Positions 6,212 to 13,323 of a stretch of 15,179 bases of DNA are shown in pieces (within the stretch, counting starts at the first letter, position 1; the number at the start of each line of letters is the position of its first letter). This DNA is from an uncultured Blautia sp. (GTDB taxonomy: Bacteria; Bacillota; Clostridia; Lachnospirales; Lachnospiraceae), in NCBI GenBank assembly GCA_900551075.1, contig URVB01000068.1, positions 1 through 15,179 of the forward strand, given 5' to 3'. Position numbers and translations under genes: made by a program. The notes beneath the pieces were generated by a model. It saw nothing but the letters and a program-made list of their open reading frames with translations. It did no database searches and was not told the DNA's origin.

Positions 6212-9200
6212 ATGTTTGATAAAGTAAATACAGACTTAAACTTTATAGAACGTGAAAATAACATCAGAAGTTTTTGGAAAGAAAATCAGATTTTCGAGAA
6301 AAGTATTGCAGTCAGGGCGGAAGGAACTCCTTATATATTTTATGACGGTCCGCCAACAGCTAATGGCAAACCACATATCGGTCATGTTCTTGCCAGAGTA
6401 TTTAAAGATATGATTCCCCGATACAGGGTTATGAAAGGCTATATGGTTCCCAGAAAAGCAGGTTGGGACACTCATGGTCTACCCGTAGAATTAGAAGTTG
6501 AAAAAAACTTGGGGCTAGACGGCAAAGAACAAATCGAAACCTATGGACTGAACCCTTTTATTGCTCACTGTAAAGAAAGCGTTTGGAAATATAAGGGTAT
6601 GTGGGAAGATTTCTCTAATATAGTAGGTTTTTGGGCTGATATGGAAAATCCCTATGTAACCTATCATAACAATTTTATTGAATCTGAATGGTGGGCGTTA
6701 AAACAGATATGGGATAGAGGGCTTCTTTATAAAGGCTTTAAGATTGTTCCCTATTGTCCACGTTGCGGTACTCCCTTATCTTCACATGAGGTAGCGCAAG
6801 GATATAAAAATTTAAAAGAGCAATCTGCTATTGTTCGATTTAAAGTAAAACAAGAGGAGGCTTATTTCTTGGCATGGACAACAACACCTTGGACACTTCC
6901 CTCAAATGTCGCCCTTTGTGTTAATCCGTCGGAAAACTATGTGAAAGTCAAAGCCGGGGACGGAATTACCTACTATATGGCAGAAGCTCTCCACGAAAAA
7001 GTGATTGGCTCTTTAGGTAAATATGATGTTCTTGAACATTACAAAGGCTCTGACTTAGAATACAAAGAATATGAACCTCTTTTTTCTGCAACTAAAGACG
7101 CCGTAGATAAGCAACACAAAAGAGGTTTTTTTGTAACTTGTGATAATTATGTTACTTTAACCGACGGTACAGGTATCGTGCATATTGCTCCTGCATTTGG
7201 AGAGGACGATTCCAAAGTCGGGAGAAATTATAATCTTCCCTTTGTGCAGTTTGTAAACAGTAAAGGAGAAATGACAGAGGAAACTGCTTGGTCGGGGGTA
7301 TTCTGTAAGGACGCGGATTCTCTGGTGCTTACTGATTTGGAAAAACGGGGGCAACTTTTTTCAGCTCCATATTTTGAACATAGTTATCCGCACTGTTGGC
7401 GTTGTGACACACCGCTTATCTATTATGCGACAGAATCATGGTTAATAAAAATGTCTGCGATCAAAGAGGATTTAATAAAAAGCAACAATACTATCAACTG
7501 GGTTCCTGAAAATATCGGAAAAGGTCGTTTTGGGGATTGGTTAGAGAATGTTCAAGATTGGGGAATCAGCAGAAATCGTTATTGGGGAACACCTTTAAAT
7601 ATTTGGGAATGTAAATGCGGTCATATACAGGCGATAGGAGGGATTGATGAATTAAAGAGCCTATCCTCAAATTGCCCGGAAAATATAGAACTTCATCGCC
7701 CCTTTTTAGATAATGTGACAATCACATGTCCGAAATGCGGAAAAGAAATGTATCGAGTGCCAGAAGTAATTGATTGTTGGTTTGATTCTGGAGCCATGCC
7801 CTTTGCACAGCACCATTATCCTTTTGAGAATAAGGAACTTTTTGAAACACAGTTTCCGGCAGATTTTATTTGCGAGGGTGTAGACCAAACAAGAGGTTGG
7901 TTTTATTCGCTTCTTGCTATCTCAACTTTGATATTTAATAAAGCACCTTTCAAGAATGTTATTGTAATCGGTCATGTACTGGACGAAAATGGACAAAAAA
8001 TGAGTAAATCAAAGGGGAATGCAGTAGATCCGTTTGACGTTTTAAAAACTTACGGAGCTGATGCCGTTAGATGGTATTTCTACATTAACAGTGCCCCTTG
8101 GCTTCCTAATCGTTTCCATGATAAGGCTGTTACAGAATATCAACGTAAATTTATGGGCACTTTGTGGAACACCTATGCTTTTTTTGTATTATACGCAAAT
8201 ATTGATAATTTCAATCCGACAAAATATCGCTTAGACTATAATAATCTCCCGGTAATGGACAAGTGGCTATTGTCCAAACTAAATACAGTAGTAAAGACGG
8301 TGGACAATGACCTTGAAACTTATAAGGTAACAGAAGCTGCCAGAACACTTCAAGATTTTGTTGATGATATGAGTAACTGGTATGTACGACGGAGCAGAAA
8401 TCGTTTCTGGGTTAAAGGTATGGAATCGGATAAAATAAACGCTTATATGACACTTTATACTGCTTTGGTAACTATCTGCAAAGTTATTGCTCCTATGTTG
8501 CCATTCATGGCAGAGGATATGTACCAGAACTTAGTGCGAAATGTGGATAAAGCAACTCCTGAAAGTGTTCATCTCTGCGATTTTCCAAAGGCTCACGAAG
8601 AAATGGTGGATAACGCTTTAGAAAGAAAAATGAACGTAGTTTTGAAGATTGTTGCTCTTGGACGCGCCGCAAGAAATACTGCAAATATAAAGAATCGTCA
8701 GCCGATTGGATGTATGTATGTAAAAGCACAATCATTGCCGAAATTTTATCAAACAATTATCATGGACGAATTAAATGTGAAGAAAGTAGAATTTGTTTCT
8801 GATGTACAGGCTTTTACTTCTTATACGTTTAAACCGCAGTTAAAAACTGTCGGTCCTAAATACGGAAAACTGCTTGGTAACATCAAAACTGCTCTTTCAG
8901 AGTTGGACGGAAACAGTGCCATGAATACATTGACTGAAAGAGGATTTCTTTCATTCGAGTTTGACGGTCAGAATGTAGAGCTTACAAAAGATGATTTACT
9001 GATTGATATGACGCAGAAACAGGGTTTTGTTTCTGAAACGGATAGCGCAATAATTGTGGTATTAGACAATCACCTAACTGCCGAACTCATAGAAGAAGGC
9101 TTTGTGCGGGAAATTATCAGCAAAGTACAGACTATGAGAAAAAATGCGGGATTTGAAGTTACAGACCATATTACTATTTACGTTCAAGATAATGAATCTA

Positions 9201-9352
9201 TCAACGCTATATTAAAAGCAAATGAAACATTCATTAAAAATGAAGTATTAGCAGAACATATTTGCTATGAGCAGATGAAAGGCTACGAAATGGAGTGGAA
9301 TATCAACGGGGAAAAAGTGATTTTAGGAGTTGAAAAGATTGTTCAGCAATAA
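6212..9352 (+). CDS. ileS: Isoleucyl-tRNA synthetase (IleRS2-like), mobile-element copy
   Basis: A complete 1046-residue class I synthetase that charges tRNA-Ile with isoleucine in the cytoplasm. Motifs in order: HIGH at 55-58 (NGKPHIGHVL), the CP1 editing domain (TTTPWTLPSN, then GTGIVHIAPAFGEDD), Cys pairs near 466-510 (CKCG, CPKCG), KMSKS at 596-600 and the anticodon-binding WYVRRSRNRFW motif. Length and the last motif place it with the eukaryote-like IleRS2 class, known to be less sensitive to mupirocin than IleRS1. Many Clostridia use this class as the housekeeping enzyme, so class alone does not prove resistance. The ATG at 6212 was chosen over 6191 because homology begins there (MFDKVNTDLNFIERE) and GGGAG lies 8 nt upstream. 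There is no T-box leader; expression depends on the tetR promoter. The stop abuts recombinase remnants and no terminator is visible. Confidence 0.95.
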   Translation: MFDKVNTDLNFIERENNIRSFWKENQIFEKSIAVRAEGTPYIFYDGPPTANGKPHIGHVLARVFKDMIPRYRVMKGYMVPRKAGWDTHGLPVELEVEKNLGLDGKEQIETYGLNPFIAHCKESVWKYKGMWEDFSNIVGFWADMENPYVTYHNNFIESEWWALKQIWDRGLLYKGFKIVPYCPRCGTPLSSHEVAQGYKNLKEQSAIVRFKVKQEEAYFLAWTTTPWTLPSNVALCVNPSENYVKVKAGDGITYYMAEALHEKVIGSLGKYDVLEHYKGSDLEYKEYEPLFSATKDAVDKQHKRGFFVTCDNYVTLTDGTGIVHIAPAFGEDDSKVGRNYNLPFVQFVNSKGEMTEETAWSGVFCKDADSLVLTDLEKRGQLFSAPYFEHSYPHCWRCDTPLIYYATESWLIKMSAIKEDLIKSNNTINWVPENIGKGRFGDWLENVQDWGISRNRYWGTPLNIWECKCGHIQAIGGIDELKSLSSNCPENIELHRPFLDNVTITCPKCGKEMYRVPEVIDCWFDSGAMPFAQHHYPFENKELFETQFPADFICEGVDQTRGWFYSLLAISTLIFNKAPFKNVIVIGHVLDENGQKMSKSKGNAVDPFDVLKTYGADAVRWYFYINSAPWLPNRFHDKAVTEYQRKFMGTLWNTYAFFVLYANIDNFNPTKYRLDYNNLPVMDKWLLSKLNTVVKTVDNDLETYKVTEAARTLQDFVDDMSNWYVRRSRNRFWVKGMESDKINAYMTLYTALVTICKVIAPMLPFMAEDMYQNLVRNVDKATPESVHLCDFPKAHEEMVDNALERKMNVVLKIVALGRAARNTANIKNRQPIGCMYVKAQSLPKFYQTIIMDELNVKKVEFVSDVQAFTSYTFKPQLKTVGPKYGKLLGNIKTALSELDGNSAMNTLTERGFLSFEFDGQNVELTKDDLLIDMTQKQGFVSETDSAIIVVLDNHLTAELIEEGFVREIISKVQTMRKNAGFEVTDHITIYVQDNESINAILKANETFIKNEVLAEHICYEQMKGYEMEWNINGEKVILGVEKIVQQ

Positions 9353-10151
9353 TGGAATGTATATTGGGAATATGGTACAGGGAAAGCAAAAGGTTATCAG
9401 CTACAAGGTACATGACCGGGTACGGACTGATGAAAAAGACTGGTATATCGTCGAGAATACCCATGAAGCAATCATTGACAAGGAAACCTTTGAAAAAGCG
9501 CAATCACTACATCAGAGGGACACGCGAGTATCTCCCACAAAAAAGGCTGTTTATCTTTTTTCTGGCTTCTTGCGGTGTGCAGATTGTAAAAAGGCTATGA
9601 CCCGCAAGGCTTCAAAAAATCTTGTGTATTTTAGCTGCTCCACCTATTCGCGCAAATCAAAAACAGCTTGCACGAAGCACACCATACGGGAAGATATTTT
9701 AGAAAAAGCGGTACTTCTTGCTATTCAAAAACAAATTTCTCTTGTTGCTACTTTGAACGAAGCAATAGAAGAAATCAGCAATGCACCTGTTATTCATACG
9801 GAATCCAAACGGATAACACACCTGTTAAGCTCTAAACAAAAAGAATTAGAAAAGCTGACTACCGTAACAGATAATCTGTATATGGATTGGCGTACCGGAG
9901 AGATTACAAAAGCAGAGTACAGGAGAATGAAAGAAAAATTTGAAGTGCAGATTGAACAGCTTCAAGGAGTAATTGCTAATCTGGAAAAGGAAAAAGAAAC
10001 ACTTGCTATGGGAGTTGACACTGACGACCCATACTTAACAACATTCCTCAAACACAAAAATATAAGCCACCTTGAACGTGGAATACTGGTTGAACTTGTC
10101 GATACCATTTATGTTCACGAGGGCGGCGAATTAACAAAGGAAACTGATTGA
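9351..10151 (+). pseudogene. Large serine recombinase, C-terminal remnant
   Basis: The frame from about 9351 shows the distal half of a large serine recombinase as found in integrative elements. It starts in the recombinase domain (MYIGNMVQGKQKVISYKVH, WYIVENTHEAIID), continues through the zinc ribbon (FSGFLRCADCKKAM ... CSTYSRKSKTACTKH) and a coiled coil (KQKELEKL ... QLQGVIANLEKEKE), to the family's VDTIYVHEGGEL near its C terminus. The catalytic N-terminal domain with the nucleophilic serine and the first part of the recombinase domain are missing; the ileS gene occupies that place. The other end is also broken: from 10136 the sequence becomes mobC, giving an artificial end KETD. An upstream TTG in frame (9330) lies inside ileS and is not a credible start. 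Inactive. Confidence 0.85.
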
Positions 10152-10219
10152 GGAAAAAATGAAGCTCGTCCCCACAAACAACATGGCGGCGTATCTGCGG
10201 AAGATTGCCATTGACGGGT
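10136..10219. repeat. 84-bp inverted duplication, right copy (within mobC)
   Basis: Reverse complement of 4733-4816 with no difference that I can find. Its left border is the fusion with the recombinase remnant, where AAAGGAA is shared by both partners. Its right border marks only where the left copy was cut by the IS3 element; mobC sequence continues here to about 10281. Confidence 0.9.
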
Positions 10220-10284
10220 ACATTATCCAAGTAGACCACACGGACATAAAGGCAATGACAGCGGAGATACAAAAATCGGGGTGA
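10138..10284 (+). pseudogene. mobC: mobC internal fragment (second piece)
   Basis: Reading AGG at 10138 onward gives RKLIEEKMKLVPTNNMAAYL, then RKIAIDGYIIQVDHTDIKAM and TAEIQKSG before a TGA at 10282-10284. This is the middle of a MobC protein: it overlaps the last 26 residues of the fragment at 4731-4868 and adds about 22 more. The usual continuation (an IGVNVNQIA-like stretch) is lost where the sequence changes at about 10280. There is no start codon or ribosome site for this frame. The two fragments face outward from the ileS region, so they do not represent one gene split by a simple insertion. Confidence 0.75.
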
Positions 10285-10323
10285 ATGGTGAGCCGTTCCG
10301 TCTGCGTCAAGGGGATATTGTTT

Positions 10324-10833
10324 TCAAAAACCGGGTCTATGTACGGCTTTATGTCCTCTGCCGTTCCCCATGTCATGTGCCACAAGGGACGTGTAATAGT
10401 TGCCGATAGTGGACGGGGCATTGAAAAGGGCTGCTTTCAGATATTGCTTAATGTTGCGGATTTTGGTTGTGTTTTCCCGCATACAGTCCAGCACAAAGCG
10501 GATATGCTCACCGTCCAGCTTCATAAACTTTGCCTTTACCAGCTCGGCGGGGTAGTCGGCCCCGGCAATGCGGATAGTCTTTCTCCGGGTGCATACGGTT
10601 TCAAGCATGAGGTCTGCAATTTTGTCCAGCCTGTCCCCGTCAAACTTCATATCCTGCATGAGAATGTCATAGCTGATATTGTCCTTGATGATCTCCCGGT
10701 AAATCTCAAAAGCTATCTGTGTGTCCGCTTCCTTTCGTTTCCGTTCCGGCGGCGTAGCCGCTTCCCTGCAAGGTGTAGGGGTAAAGCGATTATGACAATC
10801 GCTTTGGAAAAGGATAGGAATGGAATCATTCTT
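10324..10833 (-). pseudogene. Replication initiator (RepA, DUF6017-like) C-terminal relic
   Basis: On the minus strand a frame runs from just after an in-frame TGA (10832-10834) to a TAG/TGA-type end at 10324. It contains QIAFEIYREIIKDNISYDIL, then a block with 'IADLMLETVCTRRKTIRIAG', 'YPAELVKAKFMKLD', 'EHIRFVLDCMREN' and 'KIRNIKQYLKAALFNAP'. This is the conserved C-terminal domain of RepA-type initiators found on plasmids and integrative elements of Clostridia. The N-terminal DNA-binding half is absent. The frame upstream of the TGA remains open to about 10960, so the TGA may be a disabling point mutation or lie outside the old gene. The C terminus (GNGRGHKAVHRPGF) looks altered. Not expected to function. 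Confidence 0.7.
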
Positions 10834-11007
10834 TCAATGCTGGTGCGCTGTGGTCTTTGGGCTTTCTGTACTCGCAGGGGGTAGGTGCATATCAAGGCTC
10901 TTTCCCTCGAAAGCAGTAAAATTGGTAGTAAATTCAGCTTGAAGTCCTGCGTGTATGCCCGTAAATCAAGGCTTTTTTGAGATAATCAACCTTTTTACTG
11001 ATAAAAG
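10834..11007. other. No gene recognised
   Basis: Between the repA relic and the IS1182-like fragment I see no credible start, ribosome site or RNA structure. The minus-strand frame in phase with repA stays open through most of it but the residues (for example NFTAFEGKSLDMHLPPAST) are not ones I can place. It is probably more debris of the same element. Confidence 0.4.
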
Positions 11008-11103
11008 TTACGATTCAGCCCTCAAAAGATGATCTTGCGGAATAAGGTCTTCTATCGTCAGAAGATGCATCTTTATCTGTTGGTTTTCAATACGATTCAT
11101 CAT
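11008..11103 (-). pseudogene. IS1182-like transposase, N-terminal fragment
   Basis: An ATG at 11103, preceded by GAGGAG about 9 nt upstream, opens MMNRIENQQIKMHLLTIEDL then IPQDHLLRAES and a TAA. The stretch 'LTIEDLIPQDHLLR' matches the very start of IS1182-type DDE transposases, where a 'hLlRkId' helix follows. Here homology stops right after HLLR, so only about 28 codons of a protein of some 450-550 residues survive. It records another insertion sequence lost by deletion. Confidence 0.6.
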
Positions 11104-11220
11104 AGAATTTAACTCCTCAAAAAGATTGTTTACTTATTTTTACTATTTTTCAGAGAGAATATCGAGAGTTTGTCAACAGCTCAAAGTTGCCCCGAAGTAA
11201 TCCGGCTGGAAAACTCTCTG

Positions 11221-11249
11221 TTTCCACACTCCCGGAATTGTGGTAGAAT
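11221..11249 (+). promoter_or_regulatory. Promoter of the GNAT gene (extended -10)
   Basis: TTTCCA (11221-11226), a 17-bp spacer and TAGAAT (11244-11249), with TGG directly before the -10 giving an extended -10 element. The start of transcription would fall near 11256, about 37 nt before the TTG start codon. Confidence 0.6.
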
Positions 11250-11292
11250 GGACAAAAGCCAATTGAACAGAACTTTGCGGAGGTACAAAATT

Positions 11293-11676
11293 TTGGAATA
11301 TAAAGCGGACGACAAAGACCTCAATGCTTCAATCTTAATTGCATTTGTTAATCAAGTATGGCAAGGTAATTATGACATAGAGAAAACACAGACGGCACTG
11401 TCCAAAACACTAAACATAACTGCTTATGACAACAAAATGCTTATAGGGTGCTTACGCATTCTCACTGATGGCTATTATTTTGGAACAATTACAGAGTTGC
11501 TTGTTCTTCCGGAATATCAAAAGCAAGGAGTGGGAAATACGCTCCTCCGGCTCGCTAAAGATCATACACCCACCATGCTATACTTTGGAGCACAACCGGG
11601 TGCAGAGAAGTTTTATGAAAAAAATGACTGTAAAAAGAGTTTACAATCTTACACAATAGAAAAAAGTAATTCGTAA
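11293..11676 (+). CDS. GNAT-family N-acetyltransferase
   Basis: A 127-residue acetyltransferase (from the TTG at 11293) that would transfer acetyl from acetyl-CoA to an unknown amine substrate in the cytoplasm. The core motif is clear: ITELLVLPEYQKQGVGNTLL, where Q-K-Q-G-V-G-N matches the Q/RxxGxG/A acetyl-CoA pyrophosphate loop. It is followed by the terminal part TMLYFGAQPGAEKFYEKNDC. The start is a TTG with GCGGAGGT (11278-11284) 9 nt upstream. An in-frame ATG at 11248 and one at 11170 are further 5', but the first overlaps the promoter's -10 box, and the residues they would add are not GNAT-like. The gene looks intact, stands alone with its own promoter and is bounded by debris on both sides. 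It probably arrived as cargo of the mobile segment. Confidence 0.85.
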   Translation: MEYKADDKDLNASILIAFVNQVWQGNYDIEKTQTALSKTLNITAYDNKMLIGCLRILTDGYYFGTITELLVLPEYQKQGVGNTLLRLAKDHTPTMLYFGAQPGAEKFYEKNDCKKSLQSYTIEKSNS

Positions 11677-11680
11677 ATTC

Positions 11681-11998
11681 TTATCCTTATCAAACTGGCA
11701 TCCCAAAGCATACCAACTGTTTTATTTGCCAGCACTACATGCACCATTCATTCAAGGGGCTTTTGTCAATATGGAATGCTCCCTGAAAGACATACAGGAT
11801 TTGAGCGGCGCAGGAATTACGGCTATGATTATTGGACAAGTACAGCATATTTCTGTTGAGAGCACATACGCACAGGGTTATGAACAGCGATATGGCAAAA
11901 AAGGATTTATGATGCTGATACCGGCACCGCAAGACCTTGTTCCCGGGAAACCAAATTCATCTGCGATTGCCGCTGTAAAGATCGAAAAATATGACTGA
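11681..11998 (+). pseudogene. Flavin reductase-like protein, C-terminal fragment
   Basis: The frame starts without a good start codon soon after the GNAT stop and reads LSLSNWHPKAYQLFYLPALH, then FIQGAFVNMECSLKDIQDLS, with 'YGKKGFMMLIPAPQDL' and 'SSAIAAVKIEKYD' at the end. The 'vnmECsl...iigqVqhi' pattern resembles the distal strands of flavin reductase-like (flavoredoxin) FMN-binding domains. About the first half of such a protein is missing. A TTG at 11726 is in frame but has no ribosome site. The family assignment is from memory of the pattern and is moderate; that the gene is incomplete is better supported. Confidence 0.5.
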
Positions 11999-12192
11999 TA
12001 ACATTTCATTTTTCTGAAAAACAGCAAAGCCAGCCGGGCAAGAGAACGGTCAGGATGAACGGCGCATAAATGTGCCGCCGCTGACAGTTCCATCCGTATT
12101 TGCTGAATCACTTCACTTGACAACCCCGAATCAAGGCGGGAAAGCCCTGAAATGGCTTCCCGCATCTCCGGATCAGCGTTCCAAAAACTCAA
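11878..12192 (-). CDS. Unrecognised reading frame after the phosphodiesterase gene, probably truncated
   Basis: From a TTG at 12192, overlapping the end of the phosphodiesterase gene by 20 nt, a minus-strand frame runs 104 codons. Its first ~63 residues look protein-like and helical (MREAISGLSRLDSGLSSEVI, then QQIRMELSAAAHLCAVHPDR and SLARLALLFFRK). The last ~40 run antisense through the flavin-reductase-like fragment and are unlikely to be genuine. An ATG at 12165 is an alternative start 7 nt after the preceding stop, but neither start has a well-spaced ribosome site. I do not recognise the family. It may be the beginning of a gene that followed the phosphodiesterase in the ancestral operon and was cut off near 12000 when the mobile segment joined, or just an open frame. 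Confidence 0.3.
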   Translation of the reverse strand: MSFWNADPEMREAISGLSRLDSGLSSEVIQQIRMELSAAAHLCAVHPDRSLARLALLFFRKMKCYQSYFSIFTAAIADEFGFPGTRSCGAGISIINPFLPYRCS

Positions 12193-12658
12193 TCCTCGCC
12201 TTCATTTTTCCATTAATATCTGTATCCAAAACCGCATAGCTCGGCTTACGCCCTTCCTGTCTCGGGTAAGTCAGGCTTCCCGGATTGATGGCAAGTACTC
12301 CATCCTTTTCCATAAGGACGGGACGATGGATGTGCCCGAACATAACGGCACTGCAGCCTCTTGCCCTGGCTTCCTCAATAACGCCATAAAGATTCACCGA
12401 CACGCCGTAATTATGTCCGTGCGTAACAAGAATTTTATTCCCATTGACCCAAATTTCTTCCTCTCTCGGCAGATCGGAAAAAAAATCATTATTTCCTGAT
12501 ACAATACAGCATGGACATTCTGCCAGGGCTTCTATATAAAATTCCCGGCCCTCCACGTCCCCGCAATGCACCAGCATATCAAAAGGTGCTTCTCTCCTTA
12601 CTGCTTCTTCCAGCTTCGCATCCCTTCCGTGGGTGTCACTTACAATCAGTACCTTCAT
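12173..12658 (-). CDS. YfcE/MJ0936-type metallophosphoesterase
   Basis: A 161-residue calcineurin-like phosphodiesterase with all the metal-binding motifs: Asp8-x-His10 (SDTHG), Asp34 in HCGD, Asn56 in GNND, His80/His82 in THGH and His109/His111 in GHIH. Two metal ions (usually Mn or Ni) would activate water to cleave phosphodiesters; the natural substrate of this family is not settled. The start overlaps the end of rdgB by 4 nt (ATGA), so the two are translationally coupled in one transcript. The pairing of HAM1 and this phosphodiesterase is common in Clostridia and suggests a joint part in clearing unwanted nucleotides (inference). A second, related protein is encoded at 14526-15074. Confidence 0.9.
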   Translation of the reverse strand: MKVLIVSDTHGRDAKLEEAVRREAPFDMLVHCGDVEGREFYIEALAECPCCIVSGNNDFFSDLPREEEIWVNGNKILVTHGHNYGVSVNLYGVIEEARARGCSAVMFGHIHRPVLMEKDGVLAINPGSLTYPRQEGRKPSYAVLDTDINGKMKARIEFLER

Positions 12659-13239
12659 CTCAATTCATCCTTTATGGCACGCAGGGCTTTGCCTCTGTGG
12701 CTGATTTTATTTTTTTCTTTCATCGGTAATTCGGCAGATGTACAGCCATACTCCGGAAGATAAAAAATCGGATCATACCCAAAACCGTTTTCGCCTTTTT
12801 CTTCATATCCGATTCTGCCTTCCATAGTCCCTCTTACGGTTTTTACAGTTCCATCCGGAAAAGCCGCCGCAATGGCACATACAAATCTGGCTGTCCGCCG
12901 TTCATCGGGAACTCCCTCCAAACGCTCTATAAGGCTGGCATTTTTAATTTTGTAGGAGGTATCCTCTCCCATATAACGGGCAGAGTAGATGCCCGGCTCC
13001 CTGTTCAGATAATCAATCTCCAGACCGGAATCATCTGCAAGTACGATTTCCCCTGTCAGGCTGCAGATTGCCTTTGCCTTGATCACTGCATTTTCTTCAA
13101 AGGTGTTTCCATCTTCCACGATCTCCGCCTGAATTTCCGCATCCCTCAGGGACAATACCTCTGCATCCAGTCCGGACAGGATTTCCCTGATCTCCTTCAT
13201 CTTCCCTTCATTCCCGGTCGCAAAAATAATCTTTTTCAT
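12655..13239 (-). CDS. rdgB: RdgB/HAM1 dITP/XTP pyrophosphatase
   Basis: A 194-residue enzyme that hydrolyses dITP, XTP and similar non-canonical purine triphosphates to monophosphate and pyrophosphate, keeping deaminated bases out of DNA and RNA. The family motifs are all present: TGNEGKMKEI (8-17), the catalytic ADDSGLEID (Asp69/Asp70), GENGFGYDPIFYLPE and the C-terminal SHRGKAL. Length is normal for the family. It is the first gene of a coupled pair with the phosphodiesterase. A likely promoter lies 27-55 nt upstream (separate entry), so the pair seems to be transcribed apart from the methyltransferase gene. Confidence 0.95.
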   Translation of the reverse strand: MKKIIFATGNEGKMKEIREILSGLDAEVLSLRDAEIQAEIVEDGNTFEENAVIKAKAICSLTGEIVLADDSGLEIDYLNREPGIYSARYMGEDTSYKIKNASLIERLEGVPDERRTARFVCAIAAAFPDGTVKTVRGTMEGRIGYEEKGENGFGYDPIFYLPEYGCTSAELPMKEKNKISHRGKALRAIKDELR

Positions 13240-13265
13240 AACAATCCCCTTCTTTCATACTCAAT

Positions 13266-13294
13266 ATTATATATGCGTTTTTAACGCTGCACAA
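13266..13294 (-). promoter_or_regulatory. Likely promoter of rdgB
   Basis: On the minus strand TATAAT (13271-13266) is preceded at 17 bp by TTGTGC (13294-13289). The -10 box is perfect and the -35 box weak. It lies in the 84-nt gap between the methyltransferase stop and the rdgB start. Confidence 0.5.
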
Positions 13295-13323
13295 CAGATT
13301 CCTGACGGAATTCCTGGTTTTTT

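Noticed and set aside
6356..6388. Hyper-resistant variant of the IleRS HIGH motif
   Set aside because: The motif is the normal HIGH, so the strongest known sequence sign of mupirocin hyper-resistance is absent; resistance remains only an inference.
10287..10296. GGTGAGCCGT next to the second mobC break, matching in inverted orientation the IS3 end at 4726-4735
   Set aside because: Only 10 bp match and the following bases differ (TTCCG against CCCCGG), so a relic IS terminus is possible but chance is as likely.
10285..10884. A 199-codon plus-strand frame after the mobC fragment
   Set aside because: It lies antisense to the RepA C-terminal domain, which is a recognisable protein; the plus-strand product is Cys/Val-rich and unlike any family.
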